A stretch of 64,000 bases of DNA from an uncultured Oscillospiraceae bacterium (GTDB lineage Bacteria > Bacillota > Clostridia > Oscillospirales > Oscillospiraceae), in the NCBI GenBank assembly GCA_947625815.1, contig CANQPU010000002.1, positions 62,001 through 126,000 on the forward strand. The letters run 5' to 3'. Shown in pieces: positions 17,558 through 27,038 of this stretch. The notes below the pieces were generated by a model. The model was given only the letters and a program-made list of their open reading frames with translations, did not search any database and was not told the origin of the DNA. Every line of letters begins with the position of its first letter. Position 1 is the stretch's first letter. The translations under genes and the position numbers were made by a program.

Positions 17558-18403
17558 TTGTCGATTTTTATGGCCGCTTTTCTCGGACTTGTACAGGGGA
17601 TAACGGAATTTCTGCCCATCTCCAGCTCCGGGCACCTGTCCATTTTTCAGAATCTATTCTCCCTTGAATATGATGCCGGCGAGCATCTGCTCTTTGACGT
17701 GCTGCTGCATCTGGGGACCCTGGCGGCGGTGTTCGTTTTCTACTGGAAGGACATCCGCGCCATGGCGGTCGATACCGTGAGCTTCGTCTCCGGCAAGGGC
17801 GCCGAGGGCGGGGAGGACGGGCGCCTCAAGCCCTCCGTGAGGCTCCTGTTCCTGATCGCCGTGGCCACGGTCCCGCTCGTCGTCGTGCTCCCCTTCCACA
17901 GCGCCGTGGAGGGCCTTATGGGGAACACGGCCTTCATCGCCTTTGCCCTTATCGTCACGGGCACGCTCCTCTATGTCTCCGGCAAGCTCGCCGAGGGCCG
18001 CCGGAACGAGAAGACCGCCTCCCTGGCGGACGCGCTGGTCGTGGGCGCGGCCCAGGCCGTGGCCGTTATCCCGGGCCTCTCCCGCTCCGGGACCACCATT
18101 ACCGTGGGCCTCTCCCGGGGCTTCAAGCGGGAATTCGCCGTCCGGTTCTCCTTCCTCCTGTCCATCCCCGCCATCCTGGGCTCCACCCTGGTCACCCTGA
18201 TCAAGGCCATCGTCCAGGGCGGTATCCAGTGGGCCAACCTCCCGGCGTACATAATCGGCATGATCGTGGCGGGCGTGGTGGGGTATTTTGCCCTGGTGCT
18301 CATCAAGAAGCTCATCCTCTCGGGGGACAGCTTCTCCAAATTCGCCTATTACTGCTGGGGCGCCGGCGCCCTGGCGCTGATCCTTTCGCTGTTTATCGGC
18401 TGA
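17558..18403 (+). CDS. uppP: Undecaprenyl-diphosphatase UppP (BacA)
   Basis: 281 residues, polytopic membrane enzyme that dephosphorylates undecaprenyl pyrophosphate so the lipid carrier can be reused for peptidoglycan and wall polysaccharide. Motifs: GITEFLPISSSGHL near the N-terminus and IPGLSRSGTTIT in the second half. TTG start at 17558 is chosen because GAGGAGG lies 8 nt upstream and the protein then begins MSIFMAAFLGLVQG as in homologues. Only 36 bp separate it from the SpoIIIE gene, so they are probably co-transcribed. Confidence 0.95.
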   Translation: MSIFMAAFLGLVQGITEFLPISSSGHLSIFQNLFSLEYDAGEHLLFDVLLHLGTLAAVFVFYWKDIRAMAVDTVSFVSGKGAEGGEDGRLKPSVRLLFLIAVATVPLVVVLPFHSAVEGLMGNTAFIAFALIVTGTLLYVSGKLAEGRRNEKTASLADALVVGAAQAVAVIPGLSRSGTTITVGLSRGFKREFAVRFSFLLSIPAILGSTLVTLIKAIVQGGIQWANLPAYIIGMIVAGVVGYFALVLIKKLILSGDSFSKFAYYCWGAGALALILSLFIG

Positions 18404-18439
18404 TGCCGGCGGCATTTCATAGTTTCAGAGGTTATTTGC

Positions 18440-21151
18440 ATGGCAGAACAAAAGAAGAAAACAACTGCCGGAGGCTCCTCCGGCAGTAAGACTTCCGGCG
18501 GGAAGAAGACAGCCTCCGCCGGGAAGCGCGCGTCCTCCGCCGGGAAGAAAAGCTCCGGCCGGCAAAGCGCCAACCGCGCCGCGGCCGAGAAGAAGGCGGA
18601 GGCTATCCGGCGCCAGAGGAGGCGCGCGGCCGTCGCGCTGGCGCTGTTTGCCGTGGGCGTCTGCACCTTCCTGGGGTATTTCAAAACGGACGGCGTCGTC
18701 ATCCGCCTCCTGCGGGGACTGCTCACCGGCCTTTTGGGCGGGGGCTTTTATCTCCTGCCCTTCATGCTCATCACGGCGGCTCTCTTCCTCGCCCTCGCCC
18801 GGGAGGACCCCGTTCCCCGGGCCGTCAGCGCCCTGGGCGTGCCCACCTTAGTGGCCGCCTTCTGTCAGATCTTCTCCAAGACCAGCCTGGAGCTGGGCTT
18901 TGACATGTTCCCCCTCCTCTGGGAGGAGGGACAGGCCCTCTCCGGCGGCGGCGCCGTGGGCGGAGCCGTGGCCATTCTCTTCCGGACCCTCTTCGGCCTG
19001 GCCGGCGCGGTCATCGTGCTGGTGTGCCTCAGCGCCTTCGCGGTCATGAACATCTGCGGCCTGACGCTGAGGGCCATCGTGGACATGATCCGGGAGAGCC
19101 GCAGGACCCGCCGGGAGCGGGAGGTGGAGGAGCTCATGAACGAACCGGAGCCCGAGCCCGCCCGGGAGAGCGTCCGCAAAAAGCCCGACGTCCCCACGGC
19201 CTCGCTCCTGGAGGTCCCCAGGCCCGGCGTCCGCCGTTCGGCCATCGATATCCCCATGGACGACGAGGACATGCCCAATGAACCGGCCGAGCCGGAAAAG
19301 GTCCGGAAGAACAGCCTCTTCAACAGACGCCCCAACGCCCCCGCGCCGGACAGCCTCTTTGCCCGGGAGGAGGAAAAGCCCGTACAGAGCGAACCGGTGC
19401 CCATAGAGATCATCAAGCGCGAACCGGAGCCTGAACCGAAGCGGCCCTCCCCCGTCCCGGAGCCGGCGCCGGAACCGGCCGTCCCCGCCCCGACGCCCCT
19501 CGCCCCGGAGAAGGTCACCGCCGCCGAGACCGCCGAGGCCGCCGGTCAGATCGCCAGCCTCATCGACGAAAAGGCCAAGCGCGAGCTGGCGGAGGCCGCG
19601 CAGGTCTACAAATTCCCGCCGGTATCGCTCCTGAACGAGCCGGTCCGCTCCGGCAGCAAGGACAGCCAGGACGAGCTGAACGCCACCAAGGAGCGGCTGG
19701 AGCTGTGCCTTCGCTCCTTCGGCATCAATGTGAACATCTCCAACATCGTCCACGGCCCCTCCATCACCCGGTATGAGATGGAGCTGGAGATCGGCGTGAA
19801 GCTCAACAAGCTCACCAACCTTGCCGACGATATCGCCCTGGCCCTGGGCGTCTCCGGCGTGCGCATCGCCGCCATCCCCAACCGGATCTCCACCGTGGGC
19901 ATCGAGGTGCCCAACAAGAACGTGAGCACGGTCTACCTCCGGGAGATCATCACCGCCCCGGAGTTCACAAACGCCAAGTCCAAGCTGACCTTCGCCATCG
20001 GCAAGAACATCTCCGGCGACGTGATGGTGGGCAATATTTCCAAGCTCCCCCACCTCCTGGTGGCCGGCACCACGGGCTCGGGCAAGTCCGTGTGCCTCAA
20101 TTCCCTGATCCTGAGCCTCATGTACAAGGCCACGCCCGAGGAAGTCAAGTTCATCATGATCGACCCCAAGATGGTGGAATTCAAGATCTACAACGGCATC
20201 CCGCACCTGCTGATCCCCGTGGTCACGGAGGCCAAGAAGGCCGCCGGGGCCCTCCAGTGGGCGGTGGTGGAGATGATGAAGCGCTACCGCACCTTCTCCG
20301 ACGCGGGCGCCCGGGACATCGCCGGCTACAACCAGCAGCTGGATGAGGGGACGCCCAAAATGCCGCAGATCGTGGTCATCATCGACGAGCTGGCGGATCT
20401 CATGATGATCGCCGCCAAGGAGGTGGAGGAATCCATCTGCCGCGTGGCCCAGATGGGCAGGGCCGCCGGCGTGCATCTCGTCATCGCCACCCAGAGCCCC
20501 CGTGCCGACGTGATCACCGGCCTTATGAAGGCCAACATCCCCTCCCGCATCGCCCTGAAGGTGGCCTCCTCCCTGGAGTCCCGGATCATCCTGGACGCCG
20601 GAGGCGCGGCGGACAAGCTGGTGGGCAACGGCGACATGCTCTTTGCCCCCATCGGCGCTTCCAAGCCCGCCCGCATCCAGGGCACCTGGGTCAGTGACGA
20701 GGAGCGGGAGAAGGTAGTGGAGTTCGTCAAGAGCCTGGGCGAGGCCAGCTACTCCGAGGATGTGATCTACGAGATCGAGAAGGCCGTCCAGGAGAAGGAG
20801 AACGGCGGCAAGACGGCGCAGCCGCCGGCGGGTGAGGACAAGTTCAAGGATTACGACGAGCTCCTTCCCCAGGCCGCCGATATCATCTTTGAGACGAACC
20901 AGGCCAGCGTCAGCGCCCTCCAGCGGCGTCTCAAGCTGGGCTACGCCCGGGCCGCCCGGATCGTGGACCAGCTGGAGGAGGTGGGCGTCCTCGGTCCCTT
21001 TGAGGGCTCCAAGCCGAGACAGATCGTCATGACCCGCCAGCAGTGGCAGGAGATGCAGTTCATCAACGGCACCGCCCCCATCGGTCAGACCCCGCCCCCC
21101 GACCAGTCCATGACCTCCGCCGCCGACCTCTTCCCCGACGACAACGAATAA
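18440..21151 (+). CDS. FtsK/SpoIIIE-family DNA translocase
   Basis: 903 residues. A basic Lys/Ser-rich start, four membrane helices (about 65-215), a long Pro/Glu-rich linker (about 230-400), then the RecA-like motor with Walker A VAGTTGSGKSV (about 543-553) and Walker B VVIIDELADLM (about 643), and a C-terminal gamma winged-helix domain (SVSALQRRLKLGYARAARI). It pumps chromosomal DNA through the division or sporulation septum. With spoIID and ypeB in the window, SpoIIIE function is likely, but one such protein may serve both roles. Confidence 0.95.
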   Translation: MAEQKKKTTAGGSSGSKTSGGKKTASAGKRASSAGKKSSGRQSANRAAAEKKAEAIRRQRRRAAVALALFAVGVCTFLGYFKTDGVVIRLLRGLLTGLLGGGFYLLPFMLITAALFLALAREDPVPRAVSALGVPTLVAAFCQIFSKTSLELGFDMFPLLWEEGQALSGGGAVGGAVAILFRTLFGLAGAVIVLVCLSAFAVMNICGLTLRAIVDMIRESRRTRREREVEELMNEPEPEPARESVRKKPDVPTASLLEVPRPGVRRSAIDIPMDDEDMPNEPAEPEKVRKNSLFNRRPNAPAPDSLFAREEEKPVQSEPVPIEIIKREPEPEPKRPSPVPEPAPEPAVPAPTPLAPEKVTAAETAEAAGQIASLIDEKAKRELAEAAQVYKFPPVSLLNEPVRSGSKDSQDELNATKERLELCLRSFGINVNISNIVHGPSITRYEMELEIGVKLNKLTNLADDIALALGVSGVRIAAIPNRISTVGIEVPNKNVSTVYLREIITAPEFTNAKSKLTFAIGKNISGDVMVGNISKLPHLLVAGTTGSGKSVCLNSLILSLMYKATPEEVKFIMIDPKMVEFKIYNGIPHLLIPVVTEAKKAAGALQWAVVEMMKRYRTFSDAGARDIAGYNQQLDEGTPKMPQIVVIIDELADLMMIAAKEVEESICRVAQMGRAAGVHLVIATQSPRADVITGLMKANIPSRIALKVASSLESRIILDAGGAADKLVGNGDMLFAPIGASKPARIQGTWVSDEEREKVVEFVKSLGEASYSEDVIYEIEKAVQEKENGGKTAQPPAGEDKFKDYDELLPQAADIIFETNQASVSALQRRLKLGYARAARIVDQLEEVGVLGPFEGSKPRQIVMTRQQWQEMQFINGTAPIGQTPPPDQSMTSAADLFPDDNE

Positions 21152-21155
21152 ACAC

Positions 21156-21191
21156 AGAGGCACGTCCCTTTTGCGGGACGTGCCTCTTTTT
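21156..21191 (+). terminator. Intrinsic terminator after the DNA translocase gene
   Basis: 13-bp perfect stem AGAGGCACGTCCC / GGGACGTGCCTCT, 6-base loop, followed directly by T5. Five bases after the stop codon. Confidence 0.92.
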
Positions 21192-21209
21192 GATGCGCAG
21201 GTCAGGTTA

Positions 21210-23117
21210 TCAGATCAGCGCGCACACCGCCTCGGTGTAGGCGCCCATGTCCTCCACAGGCAGACCGGCCAGAAGCTTGGCCTGGTCGCACAGGACCCGG
21301 GCGATCCTGGCCGCCCGCTCCCGGTCGTTTTCAAAGGCGTTTGTGAGGGAGGCAAAGGCGGGGTGACCGGGATTGAGCTCCAGCACATGGCGGGCGCGGA
21401 TCTTCTCGCCGGCCTCCCCGGGCATCTGCCGGAAGTAGCGCTCCATCTCCAGGGTGATCTCGCCCTCGTAGGACATGCAGACAGCGGAGCTGACCAGGGA
21501 CTTGGAGAGCTTCACGTCCGCCACGTCGTCCTTCAGGGTCTCCTTCATGAAGTCCAGGAGCTCCCTGGCCTTGTCCGACGTCTCCTCCTGCTCCTTCTTC
21601 TCCTCCTCAGACTCCAGACCCAGATCCCCGGCGGAGACGCTGCGCAGCTCCTTGTCGTTGTAGGAGTAGAGCATCTGGACGGCGAACTCGTCGATGTCCT
21701 CGGTCATGTAGAGCAGCTCGTAGCCCTTTGCCTTCACCTGCTCGTTCTGGGGGAGCCCCGCGGCGGTGCGCAGGCTGTCCGCGGCGGCGTAGTAGATGTA
21801 TTTCTGCCCCTCGGGCATCCGGGAGACATACTCGGCCAGCGTGGTGAGCTTTTCGTTGTTGGAGGAGTAGAACTTCAAAAGGTCCTTCAGAAGGTCCTTC
21901 TTCATCCCGTACTCGTTCACGATGCCGTATTTGATCTGCCGGCCGAAGGCGGCCCAGAAGGTGTCGTACTTCTCGGGGTCGGAGCTCTGGAGCTTCATGA
22001 GCTCGGCCTTCACCTTGTTCTCCAGGTTCCCGGCGATGGTCTTGAGCTGCCGGTCGTGCTGGAGGATCTCCCGGGAGATGTTGAGGGAGAGGTCGGGGGA
22101 GTCCACCACGCCCCGGACAAAGCGGAAGCACTCCGGAAGCAGATCGGCGCAGGATTCCATGATCATCACGCCGGAGCTGTAAAGGGCCAGACCCGGCTTG
22201 TAGTCCCGGCTGTAAAAATCATAGGGGGCCTTGGCGGGGATGAACAGCAGGGCGCGGTAGGAGGTCAGCCCCTCGGCGTTGACGCGGATGACCGCCACCG
22301 GGTCCTCGCTGTCGTGGAACCGCTCCTTGTAGAAGGCGATACACGCCTCGTCCGTGGCCTCGCTTTTGCTGCGCTGCCAGATGGGCACCATGGAGTTGAC
22401 CGTCTCCTCCTCGGTGTGGGTGACGGGCTTTGTCTTCTTGTTGCCCTGCTCGTCCACCTCGTCCGTCTCCACATACTCGGTGTGCTCGATGTCCATGCGG
22501 ATGGGGAAGCGGACGTAGTCGGAGTATTTCCTGATGAGCTCCCGGATCCTCCAGGTCTCAAGGAACTCGCTGTAACGATCCTCCCCGGCGTCGGGCTTGA
22601 TGTGCATAATGACGTCGGTGCCCACGCCGTCCTTCTCACACTCGCTGACGGTATACCCGTCGGCGCCGGAGCTCTCCCATTTCCAGGCCGTGTCGGAGCC
22701 GTAGGCGCGGGAGATCACCGTGACCTGGTCGGAGACCATAAAGGCGGAGTAGAAGCCCACGCCGAACTGGCCGATGATGTCCACGTCGTCGGCCTTGTCC
22801 ATCTCGCTCTTGAATTTGAAGGAGCCCGAGTGGGCGATGACCCCCAGATTCTCCTCCATCTCCTCCCGGGTCATGCCGATGCCGTTGTCGCTGACGGTCA
22901 CCGTCCGGGCGTCCTTGTCGATGGTGACACGGATGCGGAAGTCCTCCCTGGTGAGGCCCACGTTCTGGTCCGTCAGGGCCTTATAGGCCAGCTTGTCGAT
23001 GGCGTCGGAGGCGTTGGAGATGATCTCCCGGAGGAAGATCTCCCGATGCGTGTAGATGGAGTTGATCATCAGGTCCAGGAGCCGCTTGGACTCCGCCTTG
23101 AACTGCTTTTTTGCCAT
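21210..23117 (-). CDS. htpG: HtpG, Hsp90-family molecular chaperone
   Basis: 635 residues, normal for bacterial Hsp90. N-terminal GHKL ATPase signatures: ELISNASDAIDK-type helix (EIISNASDAIDKLAYK), SDNGIGMTREE and GQFGVGFYSAFMV; the middle and dimerisation domains follow. The start is the ATG of MAKKQFKAESK at 23117; the 25-residue upstream extension has no SD and no homologous character. Transcribed alone, convergent with the translocase gene. Confidence 0.95.
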   Translation of the reverse strand: MAKKQFKAESKRLLDLMINSIYTHREIFLREIISNASDAIDKLAYKALTDQNVGLTREDFRIRVTIDKDARTVTVSDNGIGMTREEMEENLGVIAHSGSFKFKSEMDKADDVDIIGQFGVGFYSAFMVSDQVTVISRAYGSDTAWKWESSGADGYTVSECEKDGVGTDVIMHIKPDAGEDRYSEFLETWRIRELIRKYSDYVRFPIRMDIEHTEYVETDEVDEQGNKKTKPVTHTEEETVNSMVPIWQRSKSEATDEACIAFYKERFHDSEDPVAVIRVNAEGLTSYRALLFIPAKAPYDFYSRDYKPGLALYSSGVMIMESCADLLPECFRFVRGVVDSPDLSLNISREILQHDRQLKTIAGNLENKVKAELMKLQSSDPEKYDTFWAAFGRQIKYGIVNEYGMKKDLLKDLLKFYSSNNEKLTTLAEYVSRMPEGQKYIYYAAADSLRTAAGLPQNEQVKAKGYELLYMTEDIDEFAVQMLYSYNDKELRSVSAGDLGLESEEEKKEQEETSDKARELLDFMKETLKDDVADVKLSKSLVSSAVCMSYEGEITLEMERYFRQMPGEAGEKIRARHVLELNPGHPAFASLTNAFENDRERAARIARVLCDQAKLLAGLPVEDMGAYTEAVCALI

Positions 23118-23180
23118 ATCTTCTGTTACTTCCTTCCAAATTTGAAGCCCGCGCACGGCGGGCATTTTATTGTATGGTAA

Positions 23181-23186
23181 ATTATA
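23181..23186 (-). promoter_or_regulatory. Probable -10 of htpG
   Basis: Consensus TATAAT on the minus strand (23186-23181), about 65 bp before the htpG ATG; the region 17-18 bp upstream has no clear -35. A 6-bp leader hairpin GCCCGC-CGTGC-GCGGGC lies at about 23146-23162. No CIRCE repeat is seen. Confidence 0.4.
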
Positions 23187-23215
23187 CTCCAATTTCGGTG
23201 AAGTTTGTTACAAAA

Positions 23216-23782
23216 TTAAAAACTAATGACCCCCAGATGCTCTAAGAGGATCTTCAGGCCGATGAGGATGAGGATGACGCCGCCCAAAATCTCCGCCTTC
23301 TCGTGGAATTGGCCGCCCACCCGGTTGCCCAGGTACACCCCGCCCACGCTGAAGGCGAAGGTGGTGACGCCGATGAGGGCCACGGAGGACCAGATGTTCA
23401 CCGCCAGGAAGGCGAAGGTGATGCCCACCGCCAGGGCGTCGATGCTGGTGGCGATGGCCAGGACCAGCAGCTCCCTGGATTCGAAGGACCCGCTGGGGCC
23501 GTCCTCCTTGCCGAAAAGGACCTCCCAGATCATCTTCCCGCCGATGAAGGCCAGGAGGATAAAGGCGATCCAGTGGTCGATCTCGGTGATGTACGCCTCG
23601 AATTGCCGCCCCAGGAGCCAGCCCAGCAGGGGCATCAGCGCCTGAAAGCCACCGAAGAAAAGGCCCGTTTTCACCGGGCCCGACGCTTTGAGCTCGCGGG
23701 CGGAGAGTCCCTTGCACACCGAGACCGCGAAGGCGTCCATGGAGAGGCCCACGGCGGTCAGGAAAAGCTCCAGAAATCCCAT
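23216..23782 (-). CDS. mntP: MntP-type manganese efflux pump
   Basis: 188 residues, six membrane helices, with the family N-terminus LTAVGLSMDAFAVSVCKGL and the second internal repeat TSIDALAVGITFAFL, each holding the conserved membrane Asp. Exports Mn2+. It begins 2 nt after the ThrH-like phosphatase stop, so the two form an operon. I see no yybP-ykoY manganese riboswitch upstream of the operon. Confidence 0.88.
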   Translation of the reverse strand: MGFLELFLTAVGLSMDAFAVSVCKGLSARELKASGPVKTGLFFGGFQALMPLLGWLLGRQFEAYITEIDHWIAFILLAFIGGKMIWEVLFGKEDGPSGSFESRELLVLAIATSIDALAVGITFAFLAVNIWSSVALIGVTTFAFSVGGVYLGNRVGGQFHEKAEILGGVILILIGLKILLEHLGVISF

Positions 23783-23784
23783 GC

Positions 23785-24390
23785 TCAGCCCCCGATGGCG
23801 CCGCGGATGCCGGACAGCAGCTCATCAAAGCTCTCAAAGGCCGGAAGGTCCGGGTTGTCCGCCCTGATCCTGTCGGTGCTCCGGAAAAGGAAGCCGGCCT
23901 TGGACGCCCTGATCATGGCCAGATCGTTGTAGCTGTCCCCGGCGGCGACGGTCTCAAAGCCGCAGGACTGCAAGGCCCGCACCGTGGTGAGCTTGGAGTT
24001 CTCACAGCGCATTTTGAAGCCCGTGATCTCGCCGGAGGGGGCGGCGACCAGCTCGTTGCAGAAGATGGTGGGCCGCCCGAGCTTGCGCATCAGGGGCGCG
24101 GCGAACTGGGTGAAGGTGTCCGAGAGAATGACCACCTGCGTCTCGCCGCGCAGGACGTCCAGGAATTCCCGGGCCCCCGGCAGGGGGTCGATGGCCTCGA
24201 TCACGTCCCGGATCTCCCGTAACCCCAGCCCGTGCTCTTTTAAAACGGCAATGCGGAACGCCATGAGCTTGGTGTAATCCGGCTCGTCCCGGGTGGTGCG
24301 GCGCAGCTCGGGGATGCCGCTTTTTTCGGAGAAAGCGATCCAGATCTCGGGCACCAGCACGCCCTCCAGATCCAGGCAGACCAAATCCAT
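23785..24390 (-). CDS. thrH: ThrH-like HAD phosphatase (phosphoserine phosphatase / homoserine phosphotransferase type)
   Basis: 201 residues. Motif I is LDLEGVLVPE (the ThrH variant with DLEG rather than DxDGT), motif II ILSDTF, then a Lys in NSKL and motif IV AAGDSYNDLAMI. ThrH of Pseudomonas dephosphorylates phosphoserine and can transfer phosphate to homoserine. The ATG at 24390 has AAGAGGG 7 nt upstream; an upstream in-frame start lacks an SD. Operon with mntP. Confidence 0.85.
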   Translation of the reverse strand: MDLVCLDLEGVLVPEIWIAFSEKSGIPELRRTTRDEPDYTKLMAFRIAVLKEHGLGLREIRDVIEAIDPLPGAREFLDVLRGETQVVILSDTFTQFAAPLMRKLGRPTIFCNELVAAPSGEITGFKMRCENSKLTTVRALQSCGFETVAAGDSYNDLAMIRASKAGFLFRSTDRIRADNPDLPAFESFDELLSGIRGAIGG

Positions 24391-24422
24391 AAAAAGACCC
24401 TCTTTCAGTGACATTGCCAACT

Positions 24423-24450
24423 ATTATACATCTATTTTTCCGTTTTGCAA
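24423..24450 (-). promoter_or_regulatory. sigma-A promoter of the thrH-mntP operon
   Basis: Minus strand TTGCAA (24450-24445) and TATAAT (24428-24423), spacer 16 bp, about 32 bp before the thrH ATG. Confidence 0.65.
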
Positions 24451-24519
24451 GGGGAAATAAGGACTTGACACATATGGTAAAATCAAAATGGATTCATATT
24501 GAAAGCCATGGAGGTCACT

Positions 24520-26451
24520 ATGCCTGAACAATATTACAAGGAAGCGCTGAAAGCCGGACAGAAGGAGTACCGCGCCTGCATCGCCCGGGGCGTCAGCCCC
24601 GTCCTGCCTGTGCTGGACGACTTTGTCCCGGAGGAGCGGGTGAACCTGGGCATCAGCCTGGGCGTCGTCCAGGTCCCGGCTGAGTTCATCGTGGGCACCA
24701 AGACCCGCGGCCGCACCGCCAGCTTTGCCCGAAACTTCATGCCCATCCTGCCCGAGGACACGGAATTCGCGTCCAAGTGGCGCAGTCTGTGCGGGAGCCA
24801 CCTCAAGGAGGGCATCCGCGACCCCATCAAGGCGTATGAGTACATGAACCGCTTTTATGTCCAGGAGGGCAACAAGCGCGTCAGCGTCCTCAAATTCTTC
24901 GACGCCGCCACGGTGACGGCGGAGGTCATCCGCATCATGCCCGAACCGGGCACGCCGGAGAGCGATCTCTATTATGAGTTCACGGAGTTTTACCGCGTGA
25001 CCCACGTAAACTACGTGGAGTTTTCCAAGAAGGGCGGTTACAGGGAGCTTTTGAAGCGCATGGGCCGCGACCCGGAAGCCCTCTGGACCGAGGACGACCG
25101 GCGCCGGTTCTCCGCCGTCTTCCACTATTTCCGCACCGCCTTTGAGGAGCGCTCCGGCGGCAAGCTGAACATCCGCCCCGGCGACGCGCTCCTGTCGTTC
25201 CTGAAGATCTACCCCTACAAGGACCTGTGCGCCATGACCCAGTCGGAGATCAAAAAATCCGTGGGGAAGGTCTGGGAGGAGCTGGAGCTCCAGCAGGAGA
25301 AGACCCCCATCGAGGTCAAGCCCGTCCCCGTGGAGCCGAGGGCCACCCTCCTCACCAAGGTCCTCACCACCGCCACGGCGGCCATGGGGCTCAAGGTGGG
25401 CTTTGTCCACGACAAGACCCCCGAGAAGTCCGGCTGGACCCACGGCCACGAGCAGGGGCGCCTCTATGTCGAGAAGGTCTTCGGCGACAGGATCGGCACG
25501 GTCTCCTATTTCAACGCCATGGACCCCGACCCGCTGACCGCCATAAACCGCGCCATCGACGAGCTGTGCGACGTGGTGTTCACCACCTCCCCGGTGCTGC
25601 TGCCCGCCTCCCTGCGGGCGGCGGTGGACAACCCCGGCACCCTCATCATGAACTGCTCCATCAATAAGTCCCACCGGTACGTGCGTACATACTACGCCCG
25701 CATCTATGAGGCCAAATTCATCATCGGTGCCATCGCCGGCGCCATGAGCGAGGACGGCCGCATCGGCTACGTCTGCGACTACCCCATCTTCGGCCAGATC
25801 GCCGGCATCAACGCCTTCGCCCTGGGCGCCAGGATGGTGGACCCCCGCTCCACCGTGGAGCTCGAGTGGTCCAGCGTGGGCGGCCGGAAGGCCGCCGTGG
25901 AGAGGCTGACCAGTCGGGGCATCAAGCTCATCTCCGCCATGGACAACGCCCGCCTTTATGAGTCCGGGGACAAATTCGGCCTGTATCTGGTGGACGGCGA
26001 CAGGCAGACGCAGCTGGCCGCGCCGCTCTGGAACTGGGGCGTCTATTATGAGGGGCTCATCCGCCAGATCCTGAACGGAGCCATCCGGACGGAGTACGAG
26101 ACGTCCAGCAAGGCCATCAACTACTACTGGGGCATGTCCGCCGGCACGGTGGACGTGAAGGTGACGGACGCGGTGCCCGAGCCGGTCAAGCGGCTGGCGG
26201 GATATCTGCGGGAGGGCATCAGCCGCTGGATCGTCGATCCCTTCATCGGGCCTATCCACATCCAGGGTGGAGACACCGTGGGTGAGCCGGGCCGGCCCTT
26301 CGACCTGGAGGAGATCATCTCCATGGACTACCTGGTGGAGAACGTGGCGGGGCGCATCCCCGTCTATGAGGAGCTGGACTCCACCGGCAAGGCCACGGTG
26401 GAATCCGTGGGTGTGGAACCGGCCAGGAAGCCGGAGGCCGGTCAGGAATGA
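24520..26451 (+). CDS. Cytoplasmic BMP-family ligand-binding protein with ParB-like N-terminal region
   Basis: 643 residues with no signal peptide or membrane segment. The N-terminal ~280 residues contain a ParB/sulfiredoxin-like stretch (IKAYEYMNRFYVQEGNKRVS); residues ~285-590 resemble the BMP/Med-type periplasmic-binding fold that binds nucleosides in ABC importers (LKVGFVHDKTPEKSGWTHGH, YFNAMDPDP, GYVCDYPIFGQIAG). Lacking export signals and transporter genes beside it, it is more likely an intracellular sensor than a transport protein. Start at 24520: GGAGGT lies 4 nt upstream. Its stop overlaps the phosphoesterase start by 4 nt. Confidence 0.8.
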   Translation: MPEQYYKEALKAGQKEYRACIARGVSPVLPVLDDFVPEERVNLGISLGVVQVPAEFIVGTKTRGRTASFARNFMPILPEDTEFASKWRSLCGSHLKEGIRDPIKAYEYMNRFYVQEGNKRVSVLKFFDAATVTAEVIRIMPEPGTPESDLYYEFTEFYRVTHVNYVEFSKKGGYRELLKRMGRDPEALWTEDDRRRFSAVFHYFRTAFEERSGGKLNIRPGDALLSFLKIYPYKDLCAMTQSEIKKSVGKVWEELELQQEKTPIEVKPVPVEPRATLLTKVLTTATAAMGLKVGFVHDKTPEKSGWTHGHEQGRLYVEKVFGDRIGTVSYFNAMDPDPLTAINRAIDELCDVVFTTSPVLLPASLRAAVDNPGTLIMNCSINKSHRYVRTYYARIYEAKFIIGAIAGAMSEDGRIGYVCDYPIFGQIAGINAFALGARMVDPRSTVELEWSSVGGRKAAVERLTSRGIKLISAMDNARLYESGDKFGLYLVDGDRQTQLAAPLWNWGVYYEGLIRQILNGAIRTEYETSSKAINYYWGMSAGTVDVKVTDAVPEPVKRLAGYLREGISRWIVDPFIGPIHIQGGDTVGEPGRPFDLEEIISMDYLVENVAGRIPVYEELDSTGKATVESVGVEPARKPEAGQE

Positions 26452-27038
26452 AGATCCTTGCCGTGTCCGACGAGGAGGTGAAGAGCCTCTATGACTATTA
26501 TCGACCCGGCGTCCTCACCGGCTACGACCTGATCCTGTCCTGTGGGGATTTGAAACGGCAATATCTGGAATTCCTCGTGACCATGTCCAATACGCAGCTG
26601 GTCTACGTCCGGGGCAACCACGACGACCGGATGCTCCAGGACCCGCCGCAGGGCTGCATCTGTGCCGACGGGGATCTGGTCACCGTGAAGGGCCTGCGGA
26701 TCCTGGGCCTGGGCGGGGCCTATAAATACCGGCCCGGGGAGAACCTGTACACCGAGGCGCAGATGGAAAAACGCGCCCGGAAGCTCCGGTTCAAGCTCTG
26801 GCGCGCCGGAGGCGTGGACATCATCCTCACCCACGCGCCCCCGCGGGACCTGGGGGATATGGACGACCTGGCCCACCGGGGCTTTCAGGTCTTCCGGGAG
26901 CTGATCGAAAAATATGAGCCGGAATATCTGGTCCACGGCCACGTCCACCTGAACTACGGCCACAACATTCCCCGCAGGATCCGCTACCGCCGCACCGACA
27001 TCATCAACGCGTATGAGAAGTTTGAGATAGAGCTTTAG
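26448..27038 (+). CDS. Calcineurin-like metallophosphoesterase
   Basis: 196 residues with the metal-binding motifs in order: SD at the N-terminus (degenerate DxH, seen as VSDEE), CGDLK, RGNHDDR, THAPP and HGHVHLNYG. The first motif has SDEE where DxH is usual, so metal coordination may differ from YfcE-type enzymes. ATGA overlap couples it to the BMP-like protein, suggesting that one senses and the other hydrolyses related phosphorylated ligands (inference). Confidence 0.85.
   Translation: MKILAVSDEEVKSLYDYYRPGVLTGYDLILSCGDLKRQYLEFLVTMSNTQLVYVRGNHDDRMLQDPPQGCICADGDLVTVKGLRILGLGGAYKYRPGENLYTEAQMEKRARKLRFKLWRAGGVDIILTHAPPRDLGDMDDLAHRGFQVFRELIEKYEPEYLVHGHVHLNYGHNIPRRIRYRRTDIINAYEKFEIEL

Noticed and set aside
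23118..24500. yybP-ykoY-type manganese riboswitch expected with mntP
   Set aside because: mntP starts 2 nt after the upstream gene and the operon leader is only about 30 nt, too short for the riboswitch.
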